DNA of 64,000 nucleotides from Acinetobacter defluvii (GCF_001704615.3 NZ_CP029396.2:124001-188000), one strand, 5' to 3'. Numbered from the stretch's first letter, positions 17,629 through 26,895 are shown. Made by a program: numbers and translations. The notes: generated by a model not told the origin, from the letters alone.

Positions 17629-18438
17629 ATGGACTACTCTAATAATGCTTCATTACAAGAGCTACTAAACCCATCTAACCAGTCTTCTTTAGAAGTTCAT
17701 GTTAGTAATGTTGAACAGCAAGCTCGTTATGAAGCCATGCTTGAATTAGTTAAGCAAAAAGGTATTAAGTTAGGGATCAATACTTATTTAAGCAACGCTC
17801 GTGAGGTCATCAAAAGCCAAGAGCGTAACCTTGATACAATCTTTAACTTTAAACCTTACATGATCAAAGATGTTGTTGTTCCCCCGGTTATTATTGAATC
17901 AAAAGATGTAACTGAGACACCTAATGCCATGTCGTACAAGACGACTAAGCAGACTTATAAAATCTTGAAACAAGCTCGTTTCAGTACTCGTGCACCTGAT
18001 TGGCGTCAGTACCTTGTTTTCCCTACACTTGATAGCAATGTTGATTACGTGACTTTCATTCCGAAAGAAATGTTACCAGCTAACGAACAAGAACGAAAAA
18101 TATGGAAAGAGACTGCTGCTAAGTCTTATGAAATGGGTTTAGTTGAGGGCCGAAATATTGTTGAAGATGCAGTAGATCGTCTTAAACGAGATTATTTGGG
18201 GATGGTTACTTTCCATAAGTTTGTTTTAGAGGGCAAGTTATCAATGCCAGCAATTAGCAGTCAATCACTGGCTGTTTCTTCTACACAAGACACTATTGCT
18301 CTTGATATGAAATTGCTTCAAATCCAACAATTACCGCAGTTCAATTCAAATATTGAAACTTGGAAACCAATTCTCCAACCTGAACAAATTGCACCTAGCT
18401 ATCAAATTCCAAAAATTAACCTTGTTAGCGAACCTTAA
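17629..18438 (+). CDS. dotC: DotC/TraI family core protein, without visible signal peptide
   Basis: This 269-residue protein belongs to the DotC/TraI family: the conserved core reads LDTIFNFKPYMIKDVVVPPV and continues into SYKTTKQTYKILKQARF and APDWRQYLVFP. A second block, EMGLVEGRNIVEDAVDRLKRDYLGM, is also typical. GGAG lies five bases before the ATG. Legionella DotC is an outer-membrane lipoprotein. Here the N-terminus (MDYSNNASLQELLNPSNQ) has no hydrophobic stretch or lipobox, and the frame upstream is closed by TAA. So either it stays in another compartment or relies on partners. It lies between dotD and dotB, as in IncI traH-I-J. Confidence 0.9.
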   Translation: MDYSNNASLQELLNPSNQSSLEVHVSNVEQQARYEAMLELVKQKGIKLGINTYLSNAREVIKSQERNLDTIFNFKPYMIKDVVVPPVIIESKDVTETPNAMSYKTTKQTYKILKQARFSTRAPDWRQYLVFPTLDSNVDYVTFIPKEMLPANEQERKIWKETAAKSYEMGLVEGRNIVEDAVDRLKRDYLGMVTFHKFVLEGKLSMPAISSQSLAVSSTQDTIALDMKLLQIQQLPQFNSNIETWKPILQPEQIAPSYQIPKINLVSEP

Positions 18439-18465
18439 GTTCGCTAACTCAATTGGAAGTTTTAA

Positions 18466-19761
18466 ATGCAAATGAAGGTTTCGACATTAAAAGCAAAATC
18501 TGCATTATTTGATGTTAACAAGATTAAAGGATCTGAAAATAAGATTCTGACAGCTACCAAAGACATTCGCAAAGACTACGATTCTAGCCGTGGTTTTGGT
18601 TTGGCTACATTAACAGCCATAACGACATACAAAGATCCGAAACAAGGGTTTAAAAGTCGCGATGAATTTGAAAGTCTTCTATATGAAGCATTAGCTCATG
18701 GTGCTTCAGATATTTTCATTAGTCCAGATCGCCCCATCACAATGATGAAAGACTTGGAGTTATATTCGTTAACACACCGTATTATCAATCGTGATGAAGC
18801 TCTACACATCCTAAGAACGATTGCTGATGAAAATGCCTACTTAGTCCTTATTAATAATAAGTTTATTAATAAGGCATATCGTATTCTGCAGAAAGACGCT
18901 TCAGGTAAGGAAACTCGTTATAACTTTCGTGTGAACGTATCTCGAACTTCGTATCGTGGATCTGGAGATTCTTTTCAGATAACGTTACGTACAATTTCTG
19001 GCATTCCCCCTCACTTTTCAAAAGTGGGTTTAGATGAAGATTTCATTAAAAGATCGCTACCTCACAATGGTTGCTACATCATTGGCGGAATCACTGGTTC
19101 TGGTAAAAGTACAACACTAGCTTCAAATATTCGCTATGTGTTGGAAAATAATACTCATATTCGTGGAAATATTTTGACTCACAACGAGCCTATCGAATAC
19201 GAGTATGACGCAATTGAAAGCACACACAGTATTGTTAGTCAAAGCGAAATCCCCAATAACTTCGAGACTTTTGCGGATGCAAATAGAGAGGCGATGCGTA
19301 GACGTCCTGCTGCAGTTGAAATCGGTGAATTGCGAGATAAAGAAACAATTTCTGCAGCTCTAGAACTTTCTTTAACTGGCCACCCTGTTTTTGCAACGGT
19401 TCACGCAACCACCGTAGACAAAATTATTCCACGTATGTTGAAGCGCTTTAAGCATGAAGAACATCTTCAGGCTGCAGCTGACATTATTGGTTCAGTTTAT
19501 ACATTGATTGCTCAACGTCTTGTTAAAGATGTGAACGGCAAGGTATTTGCTGTAAGGGAACACTTAATTTTATCACCTCAACTGAAAGAAGAATTGCTTT
19601 TAATTGATGATATTCATGCTCAACAGAAGTTTATTCGAGAGTTAATGATTAATTCTGATGGTTCAGATCCAAACATCAGTAAGAGTTTCAGGAAACAAGC
19701 TGACGATCTACTCAAAGCTGGTCGTTTGCATGAAGACTACTATTACAAACTGATTTATTAA
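18466..19761 (+). CDS. dotB: DotB/TraJ ATPase of the type IVB system
   Basis: This 431-residue secretion ATPase is of the PilT/VirB11-like class. Walker A is GGITGSGKST near residue 208. The Asp-box region is TREPIEY-like (THNEPIEYEY). The Walker B/His region reads VEIGELRDKETISAALE and GHPVFATVHATT. DotB/TraJ is a cytoplasmic hexamer that docks on DotO and drives transfer. The start ATG at 18466 follows GGAAG; an internal ATG two codons later is also possible. It is preceded by dotC and followed after 9 bp by icmT, matching traI-traJ-traK. Confidence 0.94.
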   Translation: MQMKVSTLKAKSALFDVNKIKGSENKILTATKDIRKDYDSSRGFGLATLTAITTYKDPKQGFKSRDEFESLLYEALAHGASDIFISPDRPITMMKDLELYSLTHRIINRDEALHILRTIADENAYLVLINNKFINKAYRILQKDASGKETRYNFRVNVSRTSYRGSGDSFQITLRTISGIPPHFSKVGLDEDFIKRSLPHNGCYIIGGITGSGKSTTLASNIRYVLENNTHIRGNILTHNEPIEYEYDAIESTHSIVSQSEIPNNFETFADANREAMRRRPAAVEIGELRDKETISAALELSLTGHPVFATVHATTVDKIIPRMLKRFKHEEHLQAAADIIGSVYTLIAQRLVKDVNGKVFAVREHLILSPQLKEELLLIDDIHAQQKFIRELMINSDGSDPNISKSFRKQADDLLKAGRLHEDYYYKLIY

Positions 19762-19770
19762 GAGGCGAAT

Positions 19771-20040
19771 ATGGATGATCAATATGCACACTGGTCGCAA
19801 TTTAGATTAAATCTAATCCTATGGGGCGGTTTAAACGGATATTTGTTTATACCTTTTCTAGCTGTTGTTATTAAGTTTTCCTTGTTCAAACTTATGCTTT
19901 TCATCGGCTTGATAGTAGCAACATTGGTTATTGAAAAAGTATTTAAATACAAATACAGCTATATCCCCTCTGCTCTTAGACGCTTAGTTTTTGGGGGCAA
20001 TAAATACACTAGACGCGGTAGAAGACGTTACTCGTTGTAA
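19771..20040 (+). CDS. icmT: IcmT/TraK-like small membrane protein
   Basis: This 89-residue protein starts MDDQYAHWSQFRLNLILWGG, has two hydrophobic segments (about residues 17-60) and ends with a very basic tail (RRGRRRYSL). The early AHWR/S motif, the compact two-helix layout and the place directly after dotB match IcmT/TraK of type IVB systems. AGAGG lies five bases before the ATG. It is expected in the inner membrane; in Legionella IcmT is needed for pore formation and export. Confidence 0.82.
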   Translation: MDDQYAHWSQFRLNLILWGGLNGYLFIPFLAVVIKFSLFKLMLFIGLIVATLVIEKVFKYKYSYIPSALRRLVFGGNKYTRRGRRRYSL

Positions 20041-20066
20041 ATCTTGAAAAATTGAAAGGTAAACTT

Positions 20067-21173
20067 ATGAAAAATACTCAAAATGAAAAACCAGCGATTG
20101 AAGAACGTTATATTGTTCTAGGTATTGATGATGGACATGGCGGTACAAAGCTTTATGCTGGTCTAGATCAAGATGGAAATGAAATCAAACTGACTATTCC
20201 TAGTATTGCTTATTCAGGAAAAGTCCTCACTGGCGAAGAGGATTCTACTGACTATTATGTGGTTAAAGTTAATGAAAACTTTTATACAGTTGGTAAGAAG
20301 ATCAATAGTAGTGTTCCTCTGGATACCAGAACAGACGAATACCCGACATCTGAATATAACAAGGCACTAATACACCAGGCAATTAAGGCCTATATTGACC
20401 ATATCGGAACATATGATGGTAGAGCGTTTGCAATCGCTACTTCACTTCCTGTTAGTCGCTATTACACACCTGAAAAAACCAAAAACATGCCACTTATTGA
20501 TATGAAAACTAATTTTCTACTCAATGGTGATGTTTGCTTCAACTTAAAAGATCATAAAGCTGGTAAACCGCTTAATATCATTAAAAGACATATTGTTAAA
20601 TGTGAAGCTCAAACAGCTTATTTTAATGAGATTATTGATGTACACGGAAACGGTTCAGAAGATAGTGATCTTTTAATAAGTTCTGAATGTGCTGTAATCG
20701 ATATTGGCGGTAAAACCACTGATATTGTAGTCACATTAGATGGAGGAAACATGCTTGATGGCCATCGTTCTACATCACGTAACCTTGGTATTCTTACCAT
20801 CTATGAACGAATCACTAGCTTAATTCTTGAATCTGGCTATAAAACAGTTAACGCTAACTGGCTAGATTTCGCACTAAAATCTGGAACTTATGGTATAGGA
20901 TCTCAAGCCAAAGATATTACAGGTTTAATTCAGCAAGCTAAAAACGAATTCATGATCGAATTAAATAACTTTATCTCTAAACAGATCGGTGGAGGCGATG
21001 ATTTAGCATTAGTATTATTTTGTGGAGGCGGTGCAGCTTTTCTTGAAAAAGAGATTAAAGAAAAGTACGACTTACCGAACGTAAGAATCGCTGAATCACC
21101 AGAGTACGCCAATGCTAAAGGTTTATATAAGTTAGCTAAATACATGTATAAAATGTACGCAGAAATCAAATGA
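20067..21173 (+). CDS. parM: ParM/StbA-like actin-type segregation protein
   Basis: I take the ATG at 20067, seven bases after AAAGG, giving 368 residues; a TTG five codons earlier is in frame. Actin-fold motifs are clear: phosphate-1 GIDDGHGGTKLY (about 20-31), phosphate-2 VIDIGGKTTDIVV (about 211-223) and the adenosine motif FCGGGAAFL (about 318-326). The family forms ATP-driven filaments that push plasmid copies apart (type II partition). Its gene lies 26 bp after icmT in the same transcription unit, so it would be expressed with transfer proteins. A 4 bp overlap (ATGA) links it to the next gene, the likely adaptor. Confidence 0.88.
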   Translation: MKNTQNEKPAIEERYIVLGIDDGHGGTKLYAGLDQDGNEIKLTIPSIAYSGKVLTGEEDSTDYYVVKVNENFYTVGKKINSSVPLDTRTDEYPTSEYNKALIHQAIKAYIDHIGTYDGRAFAIATSLPVSRYYTPEKTKNMPLIDMKTNFLLNGDVCFNLKDHKAGKPLNIIKRHIVKCEAQTAYFNEIIDVHGNGSEDSDLLISSECAVIDIGGKTTDIVVTLDGGNMLDGHRSTSRNLGILTIYERITSLILESGYKTVNANWLDFALKSGTYGIGSQAKDITGLIQQAKNEFMIELNNFISKQIGGGDDLALVLFCGGGAAFLEKEIKEKYDLPNVRIAESPEYANAKGLYKLAKYMYKMYAEIK

Positions 21174-21997
21174 CAGATTCAAACTACATACAACTATCCT
21201 ATCAATTAATTCACTTAACAAGAGAAGATCTTGATGTGATTAGTAGTGTTAATAGAAATCTACCAGGTCTAGACTTAAACGCTTTTAGTTTAAGTCTGCT
21301 GTATTTAGGATTTATCTTTTGTACTGACAAGCAGAAGATTTTTCTAAATGCGCCAGTGCAAAATGAAATAGACGAGACGTTTGCACAGCCTGTACGAATG
21401 AAAATAGATAAAAATGCAAATCAAAAACTATTTAATTCAATTAAAAAACATCCTCAAGGAAAGCTTCGTAGAAATTACATAACTGCTGTTTTACATGCTG
21501 GTATAGCGGTTCTAATTGAGCTTTCATACCTTTATAAGTTGTATGAAGTTAATGAGGATATGGCAAGCCTATATTCTGTCAATTCTTTCCTATTAAGGTT
21601 TGGCTTAAGTACTTGTGTTGAAACATACACCAAGTTTAATACTGCTTACTATGTGTACGATATTGAATATCTTGAAAAAAAGTATCTTGATCATATATCC
21701 ATACAAATACCAGAAAGTAGTAAGGAGCAAATTGAACAATCACCTAAAAAGCCCGTAACTAATTCTATCAAGAGCAAGGAGGTTCCTGTTCAAAAAGCAG
21801 TTAAGATAAAGGAAGCTAAACATACTGAACATAAAAACATTCAGGACCACTCCCCTACCGTTGAAACATCTCAAAATACCGAAACGTCCGAAATTAACAA
21901 TGCTAAACCAAGTCAAAACGTATCTGAATCAAAACCAGTAACCAATCCAAGTAGTTCGGATTGGCTTAACCAGACTTTTAATCCAGATCTATTATAA
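21170..21997 (+). CDS. Putative adaptor partner of the ParM-like protein
   Basis: This 275-residue protein is translationally coupled to parM by ATGA overlap. The first 170 residues are helical (LTREDLDVISSVNRNLPGLD… and LLRFGLSTCVETYTKF). The rest is K-, E-, S- and P-rich, probably disordered. ParM genes are normally followed by ParR, which binds the centromere and caps the filament; order and coupling suggest this is that partner, although it is larger than usual ParR and I see no clear ribbon-helix-helix signature. I see no obvious array of repeats upstream of parM to serve as its centromere. Confidence 0.65.
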   Translation: MTDSNYIQLSYQLIHLTREDLDVISSVNRNLPGLDLNAFSLSLLYLGFIFCTDKQKIFLNAPVQNEIDETFAQPVRMKIDKNANQKLFNSIKKHPQGKLRRNYITAVLHAGIAVLIELSYLYKLYEVNEDMASLYSVNSFLLRFGLSTCVETYTKFNTAYYVYDIEYLEKKYLDHISIQIPESSKEQIEQSPKKPVTNSIKSKEVPVQKAVKIKEAKHTEHKNIQDHSPTVETSQNTETSEINNAKPSQNVSESKPVTNPSSSDWLNQTFNPDLL

Positions 21998-21999
21998 AA

Positions 22000-22020
22000 A
22001 AAACCGGCAATGCCGGTTTT
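22000..22020. terminator. Bidirectional terminator between the ParM operon and parB
   Basis: A perfect hairpin AAAACCGGCA/TGCCGGTTTT, with A run before and T run after, lies between the convergent ends at 21997 and 22043. It should work in both directions. Confidence 0.88.
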
Positions 22021-22042
22021 TTTCATTCAAAGTTTTGAAACT

Positions 22043-23104
22043 TCAATCATTCAAGCTCTTAAAAAACTCTTCAATTTTTCTAGCTTTCTCTTCTGTAATA
22101 TCTGCATCCAAGGCTACTCGCAACTTAAGTACACTCTTACCTTTGGTACCACATTCAGAACTCATAGAACCAAATTTAACGCCCTTATCTGTCTTAAAAT
22201 CGAATTTAATCTTACTCGGTTGTTCTTCAGTAGTAGCTTCTTCAGTTTTTTCAGGCTTAGTCGCCTTATTTGCTTTTTCTTCTTCACTCAAAATAGCTAT
22301 AAATCCTTTATGACGCTTGCCCGTGGATTTAAATTCTTCAACGTATTTATCCCATTCTGGTCTTAACAAGTCGAAAATTGCTTTTTCAGTTTTAGTTTCT
22401 AAAGCTTTATTTATTGCGGTATTCACTTCTTGAGCAATATATCCAGAAATTAGCTCAGGATCTTCGTTCAAAGAGTCCAAAATGAACTCAGGTAAGTCTA
22501 GAATATATTTGAGACGGAAATACTTCGACTTATCAATCGCAAATTTTTCAGTAACAAATTCATAACTTTCAAAAGGATAACCAAACTCTTCACATAATTG
22601 CTTGATTTTTAATATGCTTTCAAAATCTGAAAGATTTTGTCTAGCAGTATTATCCAATAAAGCTGTTATAGCAGCTTTATCATCATTCATAGATGTTTTA
22701 ACTAAAGCAGTAATTCTCTTGAGCTTTAAAATCTCTTTAATTGCTCTAAAACGTCTCTCACCAGCAATTAACTCGTAACGATTACCCTTCTGTCGAACTG
22801 TAATCGGGTTAATTTGTCCATTAATTTCTATATCAGCAGCCAAAATTGGCAACTTCTCATATACACGTTTATTCATGATACGTGGTTGATAAGGTGATGG
22901 ATCAATTAAATCAATGTCGATTGATTCTAAATGAGATCCGCTAACAATATTTTTTGTTTCTCGCTTAGCTAGTGGGTTAAGACTCCCCTCTTCTATGGTT
23001 GGAGTCGCTGTATTTTCTTTTACATCAGTAACTTGAGCATCACTCCCTGTTGCATTAGCAACAGATGTTTTTTTCATGCTTTTTACTTTATCTTTAAAGT
23101 TCAT
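22043..23104 (-). CDS. parB: ParB/Spo0J-type centromere-binding partition protein
   Basis: This 353-residue protein shows the ParB N-terminal domain with IDPSPYQPR, INPITVRQKGNRYELIAGERRFRAIK (the GERRxRA CTPase box; about residues 68-125) and DNTARQNLSDFESILKI. A helix-turn-helix region follows (about 160-200, FVTEKFAIDKSKYFRLKYIL). The C-terminal half is charged. ParB binds its centromere and stimulates ParA. It follows parA after 9 bp, with AAGGTG before the ATG. The tandem palindrome array upstream of parA is the obvious candidate binding site. Confidence 0.92.
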   Translation of the reverse strand: MNFKDKVKSMKKTSVANATGSDAQVTDVKENTATPTIEEGSLNPLAKRETKNIVSGSHLESIDIDLIDPSPYQPRIMNKRVYEKLPILAADIEINGQINPITVRQKGNRYELIAGERRFRAIKEILKLKRITALVKTSMNDDKAAITALLDNTARQNLSDFESILKIKQLCEEFGYPFESYEFVTEKFAIDKSKYFRLKYILDLPEFILDSLNEDPELISGYIAQEVNTAINKALETKTEKAIFDLLRPEWDKYVEEFKSTGKRHKGFIAILSEEEKANKATKPEKTEEATTEEQPSKIKFDFKTDKGVKFGSMSSECGTKGKSVLKLRVALDADITEEKARKIEEFFKSLND

Positions 23105-23113
23105 ATCAGCACC

Positions 23114-23950
23114 TTATAATTTTTTGTATTCAGAAACCATTAGATCTACAAGTTGATTAATTGCTTGTTTTGCTGGTGTTTCTTTTCCAGCATCCAGATC
23201 AAATACGGAACACTTAACATATGATGCTTGACTAAAAACCGTAGCATTTGGAATACAGATTAATTCCTTATTTACCAGTTTTTCTTGCAATTTTGGTTGA
23301 GCATATTCATTGCGAATATCTTCAGCCAAGGTAAGATCCACTGTATTACGCTTGTTATAAAAGTTTAGTACTGGCGATAGAATTTTTAAATCTGGATTGC
23401 TTGTCTCTAAGTCATCCATAGAGTTAAGTATATCTTCCAAACCCTGAATACTGTATTCACCCTGTAATGGAATTAATAAACTGTTTGATGCTAACAAAGC
23501 ATTAAAAGTTAGAGTTTCCATTCGCGGTGGACAATCTAACAAAATAAAGTCGAAATCCCCTTTTATCTTTCTTAATACACTTCTAATAATTTCATTAGGA
23601 ACTGGACTAGAACGCTGAATATTGATTTCAACATCACGAATGTTATTAGCACAAGCAATCAAAGACACATTTTCAAAGTTGGTTTTATCTGGACCTTGTA
23701 TAACATCGTGAATGTTAATTGTTTTATAGTTTTCAAAAATATCTTTTAGAGTGCCATCTATATCGTTAATATCTGGAACATTTGAAATATGTTTTGTTGC
23801 ATTACGTTGGCTATCTAAGTCGATTACTAAAACCGTATAACCTAATTTTCCAAGCTTAGCAGCACAATTCACCGTAGATGTTGTTTTGCCCACACCACCT
23901 TTAAAGTGGATGCTTGTACAAATATAAGTTTTTCCTGAGTTCTTTTCCAT
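23114..23950 (-). CDS. parA: ParA-type partition ATPase
   Basis: This 278-residue protein has a deviant Walker A motif FKGGVGKTTSTVN (about residues 13-25), a Walker A' VLVIDLDSQRNAT and a Walker B FILLDCPPRMETLTFNA. These place it in the ParA/MinD family. The short N-terminus without a helix-turn-helix domain points to the small (type Ib-like or intermediate) class, so it probably does not itself repress the operon. It is the first gene of the leftward parAB operon, with AAAGGTG before the ATG. The 18-unit palindrome array begins about 140 bp upstream. Confidence 0.94.
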   Translation of the reverse strand: MEKNSGKTYICTSIHFKGGVGKTTSTVNCAAKLGKLGYTVLVIDLDSQRNATKHISNVPDINDIDGTLKDIFENYKTINIHDVIQGPDKTNFENVSLIACANNIRDVEINIQRSSPVPNEIIRSVLRKIKGDFDFILLDCPPRMETLTFNALLASNSLLIPLQGEYSIQGLEDILNSMDDLETSNPDLKILSPVLNFYNKRNTVDLTLAEDIRNEYAQPKLQEKLVNKELICIPNATVFSQASYVKCSVFDLDAGKETPAKQAINQLVDLMVSEYKKL

Positions 23951-24087
23951 TTTTCAATCACCTTTCAAGTAAAGTCAAACAATACAATATTTGAAAAATA
24001 TTTAAAATACTTTTTCACTTTATTTTTAATATATTTCAACTTTTTCAATCTATATGCCTAACATGTGTCCATATCTTATGTGTTTTT

Positions 24088-24904
24088 CATTATCAGACTG
24101 ATAACAGCTTTAGATTCCTTGGCGTGGCTTTTTTCATTATCAGACTGATAACAGCTTTAGATCCCTTGGCGTGGTTTTTTACATTATCAGACTGATAACA
24201 GCTTTAGATTTTTAATCGTGGATTTTTTCATTATCAGACTGATAACAGCTTTAGATCCCTTGGCGTGGATTTTTTCATTATCAGACTGATAACAGCTTTA
24301 GATCCCTTGGCGTGGATTTTTTCATTATCAGACTGATAACAGCTTTAGATCCCTTGGCGTGGTTTTTTTCATTATCAGACTGATAACAGCTTTAGATTCC
24401 TTGGCGTGGTTTTTTTTATCAGACTGATAACAGCTTTAGATCCCTTTGGCGTGGTTTTTTTTTTCATTATCAGACTGATAACAGCTTTAGATTCCTTGGC
24501 GTGGTTTTTTTCATTATCAGACTGATAACAGCTTTAGATCCCTTGGCGTGGTTTTTTTCATTATCAGACTGATAACAGCTTTAGATTCCTTGGCGTGGTT
24601 TTTTTCATTATCAGACTGATAACAGCTTTAGATCCCTTGGCGTGGTTTTTTTCATTATCAGACTGATAACAGCTTTAGATTCCTTGGCGTGGTTTTTTTC
24701 ATTATCAGACTGATAACAGCTTTAGATCCCTTGGCGTGGTTTTTTTCATTATCAGACTGATAACAGCTTTAGATTCCTTGGCATGGTTTTTTTCATTATC
24801 AGACTGATAACAGCTTTAGATCCCTTGGCGTGGTTTTTTCATTATTAGGCTGATAACGGTTTTTCGATTCTAAATCGTTGATTTATTCATTATCAGACTG
24901 ATAA
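24088..24904. repeat. parS: Tandem array of ~18 palindrome-containing 46-47 bp repeats (putative parS centromere)
   Basis: Each unit holds the odd palindrome TTATCAGACTGATAA, then CAGCTTTAGAT(T/C)CC, TTGGCGTGG and a T tract. Sixteen units are nearly identical; unit 3 has a changed right half, and the last two (24840 onward) are degenerate. From unit 7 to unit 16 the ATTCC and ATCCC versions alternate strictly, so the array seems to have grown by duplicating a two-unit, about 94 bp block. It lies just upstream of parA, the usual place for a centromere. Iterons of a replication origin are the alternative, but no rep gene is in the window. Confidence 0.88.
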
Positions 24905-25314
24905 AAATGGAGTTGCCAAGAAGAGGGGAGGGCTTACTACTACTTACAGTTAAATAAATGAGTAGACGTTGTGAAATGCACAACTGAAAATGATCTATAT
25001 TAGCTGAGTAGGGGAGTGCCCTATTCAATAAAAAGACTACCAACAATATTTATAGAGAAATTTATTATATAGGCGGTTAATCCACTTAAATGTCTAGTAG
25101 GGGAGGGCTTCTTATTCATTCTTTTTAGTATTTGACCAAGAATACTGGCTTAGTGTTGAGATTGACCTGATTTAAGCTTTAAAAGGTATTAAATGCCACT
25201 TTAGTCAAGAGCTTAAAACCAGACTTAAAATCCTTAAAAGGTTTAAGGGGAATTAGATTAAAACCAATATTAACTATATAATACCCAACAATACACATAT
25301 TAATAGGCTATAAA
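24905..25314. other. Non-coding region upstream of dotM with three spaced AGGGGAG motifs
   Basis: No coding frame is convincing here. AGGGGAG occurs at 24924, 25010 and 25099, 86-89 bp apart, each with similar flanks (AGGGGAGGGCTT in the first and third). Toward the dotM start lie a run of short TTAAAAGG/TTTAAG motifs and a possible -10 element TATAAT about 35 bp before the ATG (ACTATATAATACCC). Confidence 0.45.
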
Positions 25315-26844
25315 ATGGCAGATCCAAAAGATAAGCTTGTACATGAGAATCATATTTATATATTTACTGTTGTTATGGTTTTAGTGGCTTTTTTGGCTGT
25401 ATGGTTTGCTTATAAACCTCAAATTGTAGGGTTTTTAGTATACACAAAAGGTATTTTAATTATTCCTCTATGGTGGATACATAGCATATTCAAAGCTATC
25501 GGGCTTAACTACGTGCCTCTACTAAGTGAGTTGGTGTATTCAACAGAACACCTATGTAAACCAACAAACAATTGGCTTCCATTATTTTGTCAAAATAAGT
25601 TTAGCGAAGTCACTATTTTTCAAATTTCAAAAGCCAGTCAAGCATGGAATTTATTAATATTTTTGCTGGCAACACCTTGGATAAAGAAAGCTTATGACCG
25701 CTTCAACAGCGAGCATCCAGCACGGGGCTTTATCAAAAGCATGAACCTAGAAGAGTTCATAGAGGAACAAATTCCAAACCAAAGACACTTACAGGTTTTT
25801 GGTCCATTAGACTTGTCAAAATATGATACGAACAATGGTCATTTTAAAGCGCTAGATTCAACTTATGAGTTTGCAAATAGGCATGAGTTAATTACAGGAA
25901 CTAAAGAGCGCCTTGTGAACATTACAATCAACGGAGTAACGAAAGAATATAATGATAAAAGTGAAACAGTACCTATCATAGATGAAGAGAAGTTTTTAAA
26001 TGTCTTACGTGAACAACTAGGGGATCTTTGGATAACCCTTGATAATTCAAAAGAAACATCACCCGATGAATTATCGTATTTATCCGATGTTGATACAATT
26101 TTGCTAGCTTTGTATTTACCAGTAGCATGTGCAACCGATGAATCTATGGATGATGAAGAGTTCCGTAAAATCAAAAAAGATTCAACAACATTAATTAATT
26201 ACTATTGGGATATTTGCACAAAAAATATACCTAACAACCCATTGTTTGCAATTGAAAATCAGTATGTTGAGGGCGATCGTAAGCTTGTAGGGTTTAATTT
26301 TGATTTCCTTAGAAAAAGAATTCACAAATACATTAAACATCCCGTTGCTACTAAGATTTTTAAAAACCATGCATATGTAAGAACTATTTTGTGTGAGGTT
26401 GTATTAACAGCAAGACAACTAGGTGTAATGCCACCAACAGATATACGCTGGTTAAAACTATACAATCGAACTGCATACGCATTCATACAGAATATTGGTA
26501 GACCGTCTTTGTTTAGTGAGGGTTTAGGTCCAATCTCGCATTATCTAATTGAGGTGAAATTAGGGAAGCCATTAGAAGAGCCAGACTTTAACATTGGCCT
26601 TGTTGGTTTTGAATACGAATTATTGAGTTTTGCCATGACTGAAGCTAGACAAAAAGCTGCTGAAGATGTGAACAGTATTATTCGAGTAGTAGAGTTTACG
26701 GACAAGGAATTAAACAACGGATCTTATAACTCTAAAAACAATGATAAAGATGATTTTAAGTATAGTGACGATCATGTTTTTGATATGGTGAGCGTAGAAA
26801 TACCACAGGATGAAATACAAAAAAACAAGCAAAAAGGGTTTTAG
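25315..26844 (+). CDS. dotM: DotM/IcmP/TrbA-like inner-membrane protein
   Basis: This 509-residue protein has three N-terminal membrane segments (about residues 12-35, 41-65 and 105-120). Its cytoplasmic domain contains LPPTD-like and WLKLYNRTAYAFIQNIGRP followed by FSEGLGPISHYLIEVKLGK, the signature of the IcmP/DotM-TrbA family. DotM partners DotL in the coupling complex. The protein is longer than Legionella DotM, mainly through an extra central region (about 200-290). The gene is alone between a long leader and a strong terminator. AGG lies seven bases before the ATG. Confidence 0.88.
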   Translation: MADPKDKLVHENHIYIFTVVMVLVAFLAVWFAYKPQIVGFLVYTKGILIIPLWWIHSIFKAIGLNYVPLLSELVYSTEHLCKPTNNWLPLFCQNKFSEVTIFQISKASQAWNLLIFLLATPWIKKAYDRFNSEHPARGFIKSMNLEEFIEEQIPNQRHLQVFGPLDLSKYDTNNGHFKALDSTYEFANRHELITGTKERLVNITINGVTKEYNDKSETVPIIDEEKFLNVLREQLGDLWITLDNSKETSPDELSYLSDVDTILLALYLPVACATDESMDDEEFRKIKKDSTTLINYYWDICTKNIPNNPLFAIENQYVEGDRKLVGFNFDFLRKRIHKYIKHPVATKIFKNHAYVRTILCEVVLTARQLGVMPPTDIRWLKLYNRTAYAFIQNIGRPSLFSEGLGPISHYLIEVKLGKPLEEPDFNIGLVGFEYELLSFAMTEARQKAAEDVNSIIRVVEFTDKELNNGSYNSKNNDKDDFKYSDDHVFDMVSVEIPQDEIQKNKQKGF

Positions 26845-26867
26845 TCTTAAACTTATAAGTTATAATT

Positions 26868-26895
26868 GACCGGTATTAAAACACCGGTCTTTTTT
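26868..26895 (+). terminator. Intrinsic terminator after dotM
   Basis: The stem GACCGGT/ACCGGTC is followed by TTTTTT, 24 bp past the dotM stop. Confidence 0.88.

Noticed and set aside
22010..22366. Plus-strand frame of 118 residues after the ParM partner
   Set aside because: It runs through the terminator and is antisense to parB; its sequence is F/S/L-rich noise.
24088..24904. CRISPR array
   Set aside because: The 46-47 bp units are tandem and conserved along their whole length; there are no unique spacers and no cas genes.
24088..24904. Replication-origin iterons
   Set aside because: No rep gene is nearby, and parA lies directly beside the array. Kept only as an alternative.
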